Positions 1-9,195 of a DNA stretch of 46,255 nucleotides are shown one piece after another. The position numbers and the translations under genes are program-made. A model generated the notes under the pieces. It saw only the letters and a list, made by a program, of their open reading frames with translations. It made no database searches and was not told the DNA's origin. The stretch spans positions 1-46,255 of the forward strand of contig NZ_JFHN01000070.1 of the NCBI RefSeq assembly GCF_000590885.1, in the 5' to 3' direction. Within the stretch, counting starts at the first letter, position 1. Each line of letters starts with the position of its first letter. The stretch comes from Erwinia mallotivora (GTDB taxonomy: Bacteria > Pseudomonadota > Gammaproteobacteria > Enterobacterales > Enterobacteriaceae).

Positions 1-2
1 TG

Positions 3-371
3 GCGGCGGCGCTGGGCAATGAAGCGGCCAGCCGCTGGCCGCAGCAGGCGGCGATCGTCACGCCGGGCAACGCCATCACCCTGCATCAGGTCACTTTTTT
101 CAGCGACGGCAGCGCGCCACAGGAACCGCAGCACTGGGCATGGCTGAAGGAGAAGCTGGTCACGCTGCTGCCCAACGCCGCCCCTGAGCCGTCACAGCGG
201 CTGGCTGAGCTGGGCGCAACCTCGCTGATGGCGGTGACGCTGCAATACTATCTGCTCAATGAATTGCAGGCGGATATCCCGCTGGCGTTCCTGCTGGAGC
301 AGCCGCTGGGCGACGTTGCCCGTGAAGCTGAACGCCAGCAGACCACGGCGGCGAAGGGAGTAACAGCATGA
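3..371 (+). CDS. C-terminal fragment of a megasynthase ending in a carrier-protein domain (partial, 5' end outside window)
   Basis: The reading frame is open from base 3 to a TGA at 369-371 and has no start in the window, so it is the tail of a longer protein. The last ~60 residues look like an acyl/peptidyl carrier domain: LAELGATSLMAV carries the LGxxS phosphopantetheine serine, followed by a helix pattern and LAFLLEQPLGDVA. The preceding ~50 residues (containing TLHQVTFF) are not recognised. The stop overlaps the next ATG as ATGA, so the two proteins are probably translationally coupled parts of one NRPS or PKS/NRPS line. The domain content upstream of the window is unknown. Confidence 0.75.
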   Translation, partial: AAALGNEAASRWPQQAAIVTPGNAITLHQVTFFSDGSAPQEPQHWAWLKEKLVTLLPNAAPEPSQRLAELGATSLMAVTLQYYLLNELQADIPLAFLLEQPLGDVAREAERQQTTAAKGVTA

Positions 372-3300
372 CCCCCGCTGAACTGTTACGGCAGGTTGAA
401 CAGGCCGGTCTGAAAATCAGCCTGCTGGAAGGTAATCTGAAACTGGAAGGGGCGACGCAGAATATCGCCCCTGAGCTGGTGGCGCAGCTGCGCGAGCATA
501 AAGCGGAGCTGCTGACGTGGCTGGGTCAGCGTGCGGCCAGCTTCCCGCTGACCGCGCTCCAGCAGGCTTATTATCGCGGACGTTCGCCGCTGTTTGACGG
601 CGGTGGCGTGGCGAATCAGGTTTATCATGAGGTGGAAGGGTGCTGGCAGCCGGAGCGGCTGGAGCAGGCCCTGCAACAGGTGGTGGCAGATCAGCCCGCG
701 CTGCGCCTGCGCATTGTTGAGGATAACGCCCAGTTTATCAGCGACGAGACGCTGAGCATCATCCGTCACGATCTGCGCGGGCTGACCGGGCCGCAGCAGC
801 AGGCCGAGCGGGCGCGGCTGCGTGAAGAGAAATCCCACCTGATGCTGTCGCCGGAAGGCCCGCTGTTGCAGGTTTCCCTGGCTTTGCTGAGCGATGAGCA
901 GATGGTGCTGTATATCAATCACGACGGGATGATCGTCGATGGCATCAGCATGTTTCTGCTGTTTCACCACTGGCACCAGCATTATCAGGGCGAGGTTGCG
1001 CCTGCCGACTATCTGGCGTTTGACCGACATATCGACGCGTTGCAAAAGGAGCGGGGCAATGCCGCCTGGCAGCGTTCACGCGATTACTGGCTGGCGCGCA
1101 TCCCGACGCTGCCGCCCGCCCCGGAGCTGCCGCAGGCGGTGAAAAGCGCCAGTGGACCGGCGCGTTTCAGCCAGCGGGTGGTGTCGCTGACCGCGCAGGC
1201 GTGGCAGGGATTGCAGGCGCAGATCCGTGCGCAGCAGCTGACCCCGGCCACGGTGCTGATGGCGGCCTACGCCGAGACGCTCTCTGGCTGGGGAGCCGGG
1301 GATCATTTCACCCTGAATGTCACCGTGTCAGAGCGTCGTCCGATCCACCCGCAGGCGTTTCGCACCGTCGGCCCCTTTTCCGCGCCGTTGCTGCTGGAAG
1401 TGGCGCGTGAGCAGCAGCTGACCTTCCCTGAGCGGGCGCGGGCGCTGCAACGTCGCCTGCATCAGGATGTCGATAATCGCCATTTTTCCGCCATTGAGGT
1501 GATGCAGGAGCTGGCGCGGCAGCGCGGGCTGGCTGCCGCCCGTATGCCCTGTACCTTTAACTGCACGCTGGGCGCGATGGAAGGGGTGAGCGGCGATGCG
1601 CTGACGCTGTTTGGCGAGGAAGTTTTCAGCCTCAGCCAGACCCCGCAGGTGCTGCTGGATGTGTTTGTTTTTGAACAGCATGGCGCGCTGGTTATCCGTC
1701 TTGACGGCGTGGAGTCCGCCTTCCCGGCCGGTTTCCTCAGCGCGCTGGCCGCCGGTTACCAGCGGATGCTCGAATTGCTTTGTCAGCCCCACAGCTGGCA
1801 GCAGCGACAGTTTGATCTGTTGCCGGACGATCAGCGCCAGCGTCGCGCGGCGGTCAACGCCACGGATACGCCGCTGGCTACGCGTCTGCTGGGCGATGAT
1901 TTTGTCCAGCGGGCGCGTCGGCAGCCTGACGCGCTGGCGCTCTGTACGCTGGACAGGCAGATCGGCTATGGCGAACTGTACAACCGGGTGGCCGAAGCCG
2001 CGCAATGGCTGAAATCCCAGGGCGTGCAACGTAACACGCTGGTGGGCCTGGTGGCAGAACGCTCGCCGGAGCAGGTGATCGGCATCCTGGCGATTGTGCT
2101 GGCGGGCGCGGCCTATCTGCCGATTGATGCCCGTCTGCCCGCCGCCCGGCGTGACTATATGTTGCAGGACGGCGAGGTCAGCATGGTGCTGACCAACGTT
2201 GACCTGACGTGTGAGCTGCCGCAGTTTGATCTGCGTGCGCCGCTGCCTGCAACCTTCACCCTGCCACCGCGTGACGCGGAGGCTTCAGCGGACGATCTGG
2301 CCTATGTGCTCTATACCTCCGGCACCACCGGCCAGCCAAAGGGCGTGATGGTTACCCATCGTAACGTGGTTAACCTGGTGGATGACTGCCAGCGGCGTTT
2401 CACCATTCAGCCGCAGGATCGCTTTTTTGCCATCAGCGCATTCAATTTTGATCTCTCGGTGTGGGATCTGTTTGGCGCATTGTCGGCCGGGGCCGCGCTG
2501 GTCTTCCCGGATGCCGACCGCAGCGGTGACCCGGAACACTGGGCGCAGCTCTGTCGGGAGTATCGCGTCAGCGTGTGGAACTCGGTCCCGGCCATTGTGC
2601 GGATGATGCACGATTACGCGGATGCCATGCCGTCATCGCTGCGACTGCTGATGATGAGCGGCGATCGTATCCCGCCGGATCTGCCTGCGGCGATCATGGC
2701 TCAGCAGCCGGAGATTGAACAGTGGTCGCTCGGCGGCCCGACCGAAACCACCATCTGGAATATCTGCCATGCGATCGGGGCGGAAGACTGCGCCGGGGAT
2801 GCCATTCCCTATGGCCGACCCAATGCTAACAATCAGTGCCTGATTGCTTCCCCACAGGGAACACCCTGCCCTGACTGGGTGGCTGGTGAAATCCTCGCCA
2901 GCGGCGCGGGCATCACGCCGGGCTACTGGCGCGATCCGGTGCGGACCGCAGAACGCTATATCGAGGCAGCAGGCGAGCAGCCACGTTACTTCCGTACCGG
3001 CGATCTGGGGCGCTATCTGCCGGACGGCAATATTGAGATCCTTGGCCGGGTGGATTTGCAAATCAAGGTGAACGGCTATCGCATCGAAGCGGGCGAGGTG
3101 GAGGCCGCGCTGGTAAAACAGGCGGGCATCAGCGAGGCCGCGGTGGTGGCGGCAAAAAGCGACAGCGGCGATATTCTGGTGGCCCATCTGGTGGGGGATA
3201 ACCGCGCGTCGGACCCGGCGCGGCTGCGTCAGGCGCTCAGTCAGCAGTTGCCGGATTATATGATCCCGTCACGTTTCTGCTGGCATCCGGCGCTGCCGCT

Positions 3301-3622
3301 GAACCGCAACCTGAAGGTCGATCGCAAGGCGCTGAGCCTGCTGCCGCTGGCCGCAGAGCCTGCGCAACCTGCCGCTGACGACGGGCAGCACAGCGCCATT
3401 GAAAACCAGTTGCAGGGGATCTGGCAGGCGGTGTTACCGACAGGCCGGGTGGAGAAAACCCACGATTTCTTCAGCGCCGGTGGTAACTCTCTGAGTGCGT
3501 TACGCATTCTTACCCAGGTACGTAAAACCTTCGGCGTCTCGCTGCCGCTGGAGTCGGTCTATCAGTTCAATACGGTGCAGGCGATGGCCGCACACATCGC
3601 CACACAAGGAAACCGTTTATGA
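368..3622 (+). CDS. Nonribosomal peptide synthetase module, TubC docking-Cy-A-PCP
   Basis: 1084 aa. Residues 1-52 look like a TubC-type N-terminal docking domain. A heterocyclization-type condensation domain begins at FPLTALQQAYYRGR (59-72); it has HDGMIVDG at 185-192 (a DxxxxD motif instead of HHxxxDG) and the family signature SQTPQVLLD before PCP-distal VESAFPAG. An adenylation domain (about 500-985) shows YTSGTTGQPKG at 649, SLGGPTETTIW, the RTGDLGRY region and NLKVDRKAL. A PCP follows with GGNSLSA, serine 1041. There is no thioesterase or reductase. Cy-A modules usually activate Cys, Ser or Thr and form thiazolines or oxazolines; the SGDxIPxxLP and SLGG-TE context resembles Cys-type Cy-A modules, but I could not derive a reliable specificity code. 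Both ends overlap neighbours as ATGA. Confidence 0.92.
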   Translation: MTPAELLRQVEQAGLKISLLEGNLKLEGATQNIAPELVAQLREHKAELLTWLGQRAASFPLTALQQAYYRGRSPLFDGGGVANQVYHEVEGCWQPERLEQALQQVVADQPALRLRIVEDNAQFISDETLSIIRHDLRGLTGPQQQAERARLREEKSHLMLSPEGPLLQVSLALLSDEQMVLYINHDGMIVDGISMFLLFHHWHQHYQGEVAPADYLAFDRHIDALQKERGNAAWQRSRDYWLARIPTLPPAPELPQAVKSASGPARFSQRVVSLTAQAWQGLQAQIRAQQLTPATVLMAAYAETLSGWGAGDHFTLNVTVSERRPIHPQAFRTVGPFSAPLLLEVAREQQLTFPERARALQRRLHQDVDNRHFSAIEVMQELARQRGLAAARMPCTFNCTLGAMEGVSGDALTLFGEEVFSLSQTPQVLLDVFVFEQHGALVIRLDGVESAFPAGFLSALAAGYQRMLELLCQPHSWQQRQFDLLPDDQRQRRAAVNATDTPLATRLLGDDFVQRARRQPDALALCTLDRQIGYGELYNRVAEAAQWLKSQGVQRNTLVGLVAERSPEQVIGILAIVLAGAAYLPIDARLPAARRDYMLQDGEVSMVLTNVDLTCELPQFDLRAPLPATFTLPPRDAEASADDLAYVLYTSGTTGQPKGVMVTHRNVVNLVDDCQRRFTIQPQDRFFAISAFNFDLSVWDLFGALSAGAALVFPDADRSGDPEHWAQLCREYRVSVWNSVPAIVRMMHDYADAMPSSLRLLMMSGDRIPPDLPAAIMAQQPEIEQWSLGGPTETTIWNICHAIGAEDCAGDAIPYGRPNANNQCLIASPQGTPCPDWVAGEILASGAGITPGYWRDPVRTAERYIEAAGEQPRYFRTGDLGRYLPDGNIEILGRVDLQIKVNGYRIEAGEVEAALVKQAGISEAAVVAAKSDSGDILVAHLVGDNRASDPARLRQALSQQLPDYMIPSRFCWHPALPLNRNLKVDRKALSLLPLAAEPAQPAADDGQHSAIENQLQGIWQAVLPTGRVEKTHDFFSAGGNSLSALRILTQVRKTFGVSLPLESVYQFNTVQAMAAHIATQGNRL

Positions 3623-5133
3623 GTCGCTCCCTGATTAATGACATTGTTAATCATCCGCCCAGCCAGGGCGGAAATCTGATTGTCGCCACCCTGAGTGGCC
3701 GCAGAGCTATCCCACTGACGCAGCTTTACCAGATGGCCGGGCAGGTGGCGAATGGCCTGCTGGCGCAGGGCATTCGCGCCGGAGATACGCTGGGTATTCT
3801 TGCCGACAACTGCCTGGAGTGGGTGTTGCTGGACCTGGCGGCCCTGCGGATTAAAGTGCGCACCGCCGGATTCGATCCGGCAAAATTCGAGGCCACCCCC
3901 GAGCTGGCAGCACGCTACCAGCTGAAATGGCTGTATACCGATAAACCGCTGGGCGCGGACCGCAGCATCCTGCGCCCGCTGAGTGACATATCGCTTTTTC
4001 CCGACTGGCAACAGGCAGAGTTGCCGCCGGTCAGCTATGCCGATGAAGAGACCACCACGGTAAAATTCACCTCCGGTTCCACCGGCGTGCCAAAGGGGCT
4101 GGCGGCCACCGTCGGCAGCATCGACTCTTCCCTGCGCGACGTGCAGACCCTGTTTGAACACGGTCCACAGGACAGCCTGCTGGTGTTCCTGCCGCTGTCG
4201 CTGTTGCAACAGCGCTACTGGATTTACTCGGCGCTGAAATACGGTCATGACACCATCCTCACCAACTTCCAGTCGGCCTTTATCGTGATGCCGCAGCTGG
4301 AGCCGACCGTGGTGATGGGCGTGCCGGCGTTCTTTGACGCGGCGCGTCGCCATATCGAGCAGCAGGGAGAGCTGGCAGCGATGACCGCGCAGGGCAAAAA
4401 ACTGTTTGGCAGTAAGATCCGTTACCTGTGGACCGGATCTGCCCCTGCCGATCCGGCCACCGTGCGGCTTTTCCATCAGCTCGGACTGCCGCTGTATGAA
4501 GGCTACGGTATGAACGAAACCTGTATCGTCAGCAAAAATTATCCGGGGGCCAGCAGGCCGGGCAGCGTCGGACAGGTGTTGCCGGAGAAGCGGGTGGAGA
4601 TTGACAGTGAAGGCGCGATTATCGTGCACAGCCTCCATCCGGTGAATACCCGCTATCTGTATGCCCAGCCCGGCGCGACGGAGAAGATGTTTACCGCTGA
4701 CGGCGGCGTGCGCACCGGCGATTTGGGCTGGGTGGATGAGGACGGCTATCTCTATATCAAAGGCCGCGCCGATAACGTCATCGTGCTGGATAACGGTAAA
4801 AAGATTGATGTGCAGCCGATTGAGGCGCGGCTGAAAAACAGCGAGGCGATTGCCGAATGTGTGATTTTCAGCCCGCAGCAGACCGATCTGGTGGCGGTTA
4901 TCTCTCCGGTCAGCGCCAACGCCGACGCGGAACAGATCGCCCGCTGGGTTTCCAGCGCTAACGCGGCGGCGGAAAAAGATGAATACGTCGCCCGTTACAT
5001 TATTGCCGCAGAACCCTTCAGCATCGAAAACGGCCTGCTCACTTCTCAGTTCAAACCCCTGCGTAAAATGATTTTTGAGCGCTATCAGCAACAACTTGTC
5101 ACCTCTGTTAAGGAAAATGCATATGCACACTGA
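3619..5133 (+). CDS. AMP-dependent acyl/aryl ligase (ANL superfamily)
   Basis: 504 aa, starting inside the NRPS stop (ATGA). The P-loop FTSGSTGVPKG, the YGMNETCIV motif, RTGDLGWVDEDGYLYIKGR and a C-terminal FKPLRKM lysine motif place it in the ANL adenylate-forming superfamily. It carries no carrier domain of its own, and a free ACP is encoded immediately downstream, so it probably adenylates a carboxylic acid and loads it on that ACP. The segment before the P-loop is short for the family, which normally has a fuller N-terminal subdomain with more motifs. The substrate cannot be read from sequence. Confidence 0.88.
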   Translation: MSRSLINDIVNHPPSQGGNLIVATLSGRRAIPLTQLYQMAGQVANGLLAQGIRAGDTLGILADNCLEWVLLDLAALRIKVRTAGFDPAKFEATPELAARYQLKWLYTDKPLGADRSILRPLSDISLFPDWQQAELPPVSYADEETTTVKFTSGSTGVPKGLAATVGSIDSSLRDVQTLFEHGPQDSLLVFLPLSLLQQRYWIYSALKYGHDTILTNFQSAFIVMPQLEPTVVMGVPAFFDAARRHIEQQGELAAMTAQGKKLFGSKIRYLWTGSAPADPATVRLFHQLGLPLYEGYGMNETCIVSKNYPGASRPGSVGQVLPEKRVEIDSEGAIIVHSLHPVNTRYLYAQPGATEKMFTADGGVRTGDLGWVDEDGYLYIKGRADNVIVLDNGKKIDVQPIEARLKNSEAIAECVIFSPQQTDLVAVISPVSANADAEQIARWVSSANAAAEKDEYVARYIIAAEPFSIENGLLTSQFKPLRKMIFERYQQQLVTSVKENAYAH

Positions 5134-5395
5134 AACTGCCCTCTCTCCACTGGAACTGACCGCCCGCAGGCAGCTTTCTGCCACGCTGCTGACGCCGGTG
5201 AGCGCCGATGAACTCGACCCGGCGCTGAATATGCGTGAGGCTTACGGGCTGACGTCGCTGAATAAAATCCTGTTCATTACCTCACTCTGTAATGAGATGG
5301 CGATCGGTCTGGGCTGCCTGACCGAAGAGGACCTGGCGAACATGCACAGCCTGGCCGATGTCTGTCGGATCCTGAATAAACAACTAGCCCAATAA
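5123..5395 (+). CDS. Free-standing acyl carrier protein
   Basis: 90 aa. REAYGLTSLNKI contains the expected carrier-protein LTS motif, placing the phosphopantetheine attachment at Ser45. The ATG at 5123 is chosen because TAAGGA lies 8 nt upstream (5109-5114); the in-frame ATG at 5117 is too close to that site. The gene overlaps the end of the adenylating enzyme by 11 bp, which supports a dedicated ligase-ACP pair. It presumably carries the acyl unit joined to, or transferred onto, the peptide made by the NRPS module. It needs a phosphopantetheinyl transferase, none of which is visible in this window. Confidence 0.8.
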   Translation: MHTETALSPLELTARRQLSATLLTPVSADELDPALNMREAYGLTSLNKILFITSLCNEMAIGLGCLTEEDLANMHSLADVCRILNKQLAQ

Positions 5396-5419
5396 ACGCC
5401 GAGCCAGAGGACAGAACAG

Positions 5420-6031
5420 ATGAGCTGGAACCAGAAAGCCTCCGCCACCTTGCAGAATGAGCGGGTGCTGTTAAGAGCAGTACAGGAAGACGACCGGCAG
5501 GCGATGCGTGAGCTGGCCCGTGACGGGCAGATTTGGCAATATTTTGTCTTTCGCGTCGATAACGATGCGCAGTTTGAGACGTTTTTTAACGCCATGCTGC
5601 GCGATCAGGCGGCGGGCAGCCGGGCGGTGTACGCGGTGATTGATAAGGCCAGCGGACAGATAGCCGGTAGCATGAGCATCGGCAGTATGCTGGAGCAGGA
5701 AGCGCGACTGGAGATTGGCTGGTCGTGGCTGGGCGAGGCGTTTCGCGGCACGGGCATCAACCGCCAGGCAAAATATCTGCTGATGGCGCACGCCTTTGAA
5801 ACGCTGAAGGCGATTCGGGTGGAGTTTAAAACCGACGTGCTGAACACCCGCGCCCGCGCCGGACTGCGCGGGATTGGCGCGACGGAAGAGGGTACGCTGC
5901 GCAGCTTTAACTTTATGCCGGACAACCGCCGCCGCGACGCGATCTTTTACAGCGTGCTGGCGGACGAATGGCCGGGGGTGAAAGCGATGTTGCAGGCCGC
6001 TCAGCCCGCTTTACAGGCTGGAGCAAAATGA
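5420..6031 (+). CDS. GNAT-family N-acetyltransferase (RimJ/RimL-like)
   Basis: 203 aa. It shows the RimJ/RimL GNAT layout: an N-terminal strand with ERVLLRAVQEDD, a central IAGSMSIGSM/EIGWSWLGEAFRGTGINRQAK acetyl-CoA region with a G-G/A signature, then RVEFKTDVLNTRARAGLRGIGATEEG, typical of this subfamily. It sits 24 bp after the ACP gene and overlaps the next gene as ATGA, so it is part of the NRPS operon. It may acetylate the product or an intermediate, or confer self-resistance by acetylating the toxic product; the sequence does not decide between these. Confidence 0.85.
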   Translation: MSWNQKASATLQNERVLLRAVQEDDRQAMRELARDGQIWQYFVFRVDNDAQFETFFNAMLRDQAAGSRAVYAVIDKASGQIAGSMSIGSMLEQEARLEIGWSWLGEAFRGTGINRQAKYLLMAHAFETLKAIRVEFKTDVLNTRARAGLRGIGATEEGTLRSFNFMPDNRRRDAIFYSVLADEWPGVKAMLQAAQPALQAGAK

Positions 6032-7056
6032 GTGCCGATCATTTCCTGATCCGGCTGGAAGGCGATGCCCTGACGCGGGGCATTCAGCATGGTGAACAGT
6101 GCCGCGCTGCGCTGCAACAGTTTGCAGCTGACGGGCTGTGCCGTCTGCAACCGCTGAGTGACAGGCCGCTGTCGCTGGCGGCGCTCGGCGAGAAGATAAC
6201 CGCTTACCGGGCGCTGGTCAGCCGCTGGTTGCCGGAGATGGCGGCGGAAATTGAGGGGCTGGCGGTGGGGGCGGGATTGTCTGCCGATGTGGCCTGGCTG
6301 CTGCAACTGCGGCGCGAGGTGCTGGGCTATAACCGCATCACCACCGGTGGGGACTGCTCAACGCTGGCGTCGCTGAAAAGTGAGCCGCTGCTGGCGCAGA
6401 CGGTCGATCTCAACGGCAATCTGGATGATTTTATTCGCGTCCTGCATGTGCATACTCCACAACGACGTGCGCTGGTGCTGAGTTTCGCCGGGCTGCTGGG
6501 CTATCTGGGGATGAACAGTTGCGGGCTGGCTGTCGGGCTGAACATGGTGCTGGGCGGGCGCTGGCAGGAGGGGATCCCGCCTTATCTGGCAATCCGTCAT
6601 CTGCTGGATAGCTGCGCGAATGTGGGCGAGGCGCTGGAAGCGCTGGCCGCGTTGCCGCTCTCCAGTTCGCGATCCTTCACCCTGTGCGATGCTCAGCGGG
6701 CAGTCTGCGTCGAGAGCCTCGATAATCAGCTGCGTGTGGTGGAGCAGGGCGCGGTAACCGCCCATACCAACCATTTTCTCCACGCTGATTTTATCGCGCA
6801 GGATGCGATCAATATCTTTGCGCGCAACTCCTCGCAGCTGCGGCTGAATCAGACCAGGGCATTTTTACAGCAGCCGACCATTGATGCTGAGGGATGCTTT
6901 GGGCTGTTCAGTACGCCGCCGGTATGCGTGGCGGATAATGGCGATATTCGTCGCGAACGCACCGTGGCGGCAGTGGTGCTGCTGCCGCAACAGGGCCGGA
7001 TGCTGCTGCGGGCTGGTAATCCGGCGCTTTCTGCCACACACTCTTTCTCTCTTTAA
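6028..7056 (+). CDS. C45-family Ntn hydrolase/acyltransferase (penicillin acyltransferase-like)
   Basis: 342 aa starting at the ATG overlapping the previous stop (ATGA), with GGAG just upstream. The family is recognised by the C45/acyl-CoA:6-APA acyltransferase layout: an EGDALTRGIQHGEQ N-terminus, then GGDCSTLA where Cys110 would be the autocatalytic N-terminal nucleophile, LAQTVDLNGN, GYLGMNSCGLAVGLN and a late TNHFLH motif. Such proenzymes self-cleave before the Cys and move acyl groups to or from amines. Since the NRPS module has no thioesterase, this enzyme is a candidate for offloading or acyl transfer in the pathway; that role is inference. Confidence 0.82.
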   Translation: MSADHFLIRLEGDALTRGIQHGEQCRAALQQFAADGLCRLQPLSDRPLSLAALGEKITAYRALVSRWLPEMAAEIEGLAVGAGLSADVAWLLQLRREVLGYNRITTGGDCSTLASLKSEPLLAQTVDLNGNLDDFIRVLHVHTPQRRALVLSFAGLLGYLGMNSCGLAVGLNMVLGGRWQEGIPPYLAIRHLLDSCANVGEALEALAALPLSSSRSFTLCDAQRAVCVESLDNQLRVVEQGAVTAHTNHFLHADFIAQDAINIFARNSSQLRLNQTRAFLQQPTIDAEGCFGLFSTPPVCVADNGDIRRERTVAAVVLLPQQGRMLLRAGNPALSATHSFSL

Positions 7057-7076
7057 TCTGGCTGCTGGAGAACAAC

Positions 7077-7550
7077 ATGGCTGAAAAGCTGCATCATTAT
7101 CAGGTCGCGCTGGAGTGGCAGGGAAATCTGGGGGTCGGCACCCGTGATTATCGATCCTATACGCGGGAATTTGTGGTCAACGGCGCGGCGGGTAAAACGC
7201 TGAACGGTTCCGCCGATCCGGCCTTTCTGGGCAAAGAAAGCTGCTGGAATCCGGAGGAGCTGCTGCTGGCTTCCATCTCTGCCTGCCATCAGCTGTGGTA
7301 TCTGCATCTCTGCGCCGATGCCGGTCTGTGCGTGGTGAAATACAGCGACCAACCGGTGGCGACGATGAATGAAAAAAGCGGAAAATTTGTCTCGGCAGAG
7401 CTACGGCCAGAGGTGACGCTGAAGGAAGGGGATGATGCAGAGCTGGCGCTGTCGCTGCATGAGCTGGCCCACAGCAAGTGCTACATTGCTAATTCGCTGG
7501 CGTTTGCCATCAGCATCAACGCCACCTTTCACCACCAGCCGTCGGCCTGA
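7077..7550 (+). CDS. OsmC/Ohr-family protein
   Basis: 157 aa. The OsmC fold is indicated by the strand-rich N-terminus with YSREF-like YTREFVV, the motif NPEELLLASISACHQLWYLHLC (the first redox cysteine lies in the SACH helix) and the second in HSKCYIANSL. These proteins reduce organic peroxides with paired cysteines. It is the last gene of the NRPS operon, 20 bp after the C45 gene, so it may act on an oxidised intermediate, protect against oxidation products, or have diverged into a biosynthetic hydrolase. A terminator follows at 7578-7624. Confidence 0.85.
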   Translation: MAEKLHHYQVALEWQGNLGVGTRDYRSYTREFVVNGAAGKTLNGSADPAFLGKESCWNPEELLLASISACHQLWYLHLCADAGLCVVKYSDQPVATMNEKSGKFVSAELRPEVTLKEGDDAELALSLHELAHSKCYIANSLAFAISINATFHHQPSA

Positions 7551-7577
7551 GGCGGCACGGCGTTAGCGCGTTATCAG

Positions 7578-7624
7578 CAGGCGCAGGGTTGCTGGCTTCG
7601 CCATCACGCTCTGCGCCTGTTTTT
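7578..7624 (+). terminator. Rho-independent terminator of the NRPS operon
   Basis: CAGGCGCAG (7578-7586) pairs perfectly with CTGCGCCTG (7611-7619), followed by TTTTT. The loop is 24 nt, longer than usual. It lies between two convergent genes, 27 bp after the OsmC-like stop. Confidence 0.65.
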
Positions 7625-7658
7625 ATCCTGCGCCGTTGGCCGGTCCGGCGCGTTGCTG

Positions 7659-8768
7659 TTAGCGGACCGCCGTGTCTGTCAGCGCAACCTCAGAGGCGGT
7701 GTGCGCTGACAGCGAACGGAGCTTCGCCAGCAGATAATCGTAGTAGTGCTGACAGGTTTGCAGTCGCAGTATCGCCCCGTTGTAGATTTCTGCCATTGCG
7801 GCGGGGTGTCTGGCGCAAACCGGCACGATCACATTGTTCAGCCAGCCATCAGCATGAGCCACGTCAACGCTGATGTGCTCTGAGTAGTAATGGATATCCC
7901 TGTCGCTCAACCCGATACGCTTACATCCCACCACCAGCTTTTCATACTGAGACGGATCGAGCAGTTCGGTCATCGCCATCATGCCGGTCAGTTTGTAATA
8001 GTGCTGGCGCGTCACCCCTGCGGCCATAAACAGGTTATATCCGGCCAGCCCCTGCCACTCATACAGATGGGTGAAATGGTCATCGGGCAGGGCGATGCCG
8101 CGTCGCTCCAGCAGGTTTTTATACAGATTGACATGGGTGAACTCATTGCTGCCCTGACCAATTTCATCCCACAGGTTATGGCTGATTTCAGCCCGCGTCT
8201 CCGGAAACGATCCCACCAGCGTCATGGCCACCAGATCGAAAAATAATAAATTCAGCGCGCTGTCGCTTTTAAAAAAGTAATTGATTTGGGTTTCGTTGGC
8301 CTCGCTGGCAAGAAAATCAAACAGAGGATGACGGGCCGTGGGATGAGCGGACCATAAGGCGGTTAATTCCGCCACTATATTCTCAACGCACAGGTCCGGA
8401 AGCGGGATGGCGGCTGCGTTGATTTCATTTTCCAGCCAGGCGGATTCCAGCGTCTGGCGCAGCTGAATAAGCAGGGGATCGAACTGATTACGACTCTGCG
8501 CCGAGAGCGGCTCGGCCAGGTGTGACTGATAAAGGATAAACAGCGCCAGCTGCATATCCCGCCGGGCAGCGGCATTCTGCCCGGTCAGTGCCAGCTTCAG
8601 CGTATCTGCCACCTGCGCCGACAGTTTTTCTGCCAGCCGGGGATAATGCTGATAAACGGCAGGTAAATTATCTTCGCAGGCCAGAGCGTGAATAATATCC
8701 GCCAGCGGTAATTGCTCATGTTCGTTAAGGCACAGTGCATTGATGATCTGTTGTGTGTGTATATTCAC
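7659..8768 (-). CDS. Haem-oxygenase-like diiron redox enzyme
   Basis: About 369 aa. The C-terminal half has motifs of the iron-containing redox (HDO) family: DEIGQGSNEFTHVNLY, with clustered acidic/histidine ligands in one helix, then HYYSEHISVDVAHADGW in a later helix. Characterised members (UndA, BesC, SznF type) use two irons and O2 for oxidative fragmentation, desaturation or N-oxygenation. No ATG precedes the conserved part; I chose GTG at 8768, which has AAGG 8 nt upstream. A longer frame to 8867 runs into an ERIC repeat and is not credible. It faces the NRPS operon convergently and could be a tailoring enzyme of that pathway. Confidence 0.78.
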   Translation of the reverse strand: MNIHTQQIINALCLNEHEQLPLADIIHALACEDNLPAVYQHYPRLAEKLSAQVADTLKLALTGQNAAARRDMQLALFILYQSHLAEPLSAQSRNQFDPLLIQLRQTLESAWLENEINAAAIPLPDLCVENIVAELTALWSAHPTARHPLFDFLASEANETQINYFFKSDSALNLLFFDLVAMTLVGSFPETRAEISHNLWDEIGQGSNEFTHVNLYKNLLERRGIALPDDHFTHLYEWQGLAGYNLFMAAGVTRQHYYKLTGMMAMTELLDPSQYEKLVVGCKRIGLSDRDIHYYSEHISVDVAHADGWLNNVIVPVCARHPAAMAEIYNGAILRLQTCQHYYDYLLAKLRSLSAHTASEVALTDTAVR

Positions 8769-8809
8769 AGGCGTGGCCTTATATAAGCGGCGATAGCTGT
8801 TTGACAGGA

Positions 8810-8936
8810 TATACCCTTCATACTTCAAGTTGCCGGTGCGTTGGCTGCATGAGTGCACCCCAGTCACTTACTTCAGTAAGCTCCTGGGGACTTACTCGCT
8901 TGCCGCCTTCCTGCAACTCGAATTATTTTGGGTATA
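8810..8936 (+). repeat. ERIC element, copy A
   Basis: 127 bp bounded by TATACCC and GGGTATA inverted ends. The centre contains CAGTCACTTACTTCAGTAAG and CTCCTGGGGA, the classic ERIC core. It is intergenic, just upstream of the diiron enzyme gene, in the same orientation as copies B and C. Confidence 0.93.
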
Positions 8937-9195
8937 TAAATATCACCGAAGGTTTTTATAAAATAACGCGTTAATTCAGCCCCCATCCTGAAGAGAATAT
9001 TCTCTTTACCCGTTAATTAATGACAGGCTGTATCAGGATGAGTGAGCGGAATCTAACATCTTTTTGTCAGCTTTAAGATGACAACAGATTGCAGTTTAAT
9101 GGTTTTCAGATTAAGGCTATGTCAATCTGAAAAATGCAAAATGGCCCTGATACAGGCCATTGTGACGGGAGAATAACGCGGCTGTTTCCGCTTAA

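Noticed and set aside
8769-8867. Longer N-terminus for the diiron enzyme
   Set aside because: It translates the ERIC repeat sequence; the GTG at 8768 with AAGG fits the family better.
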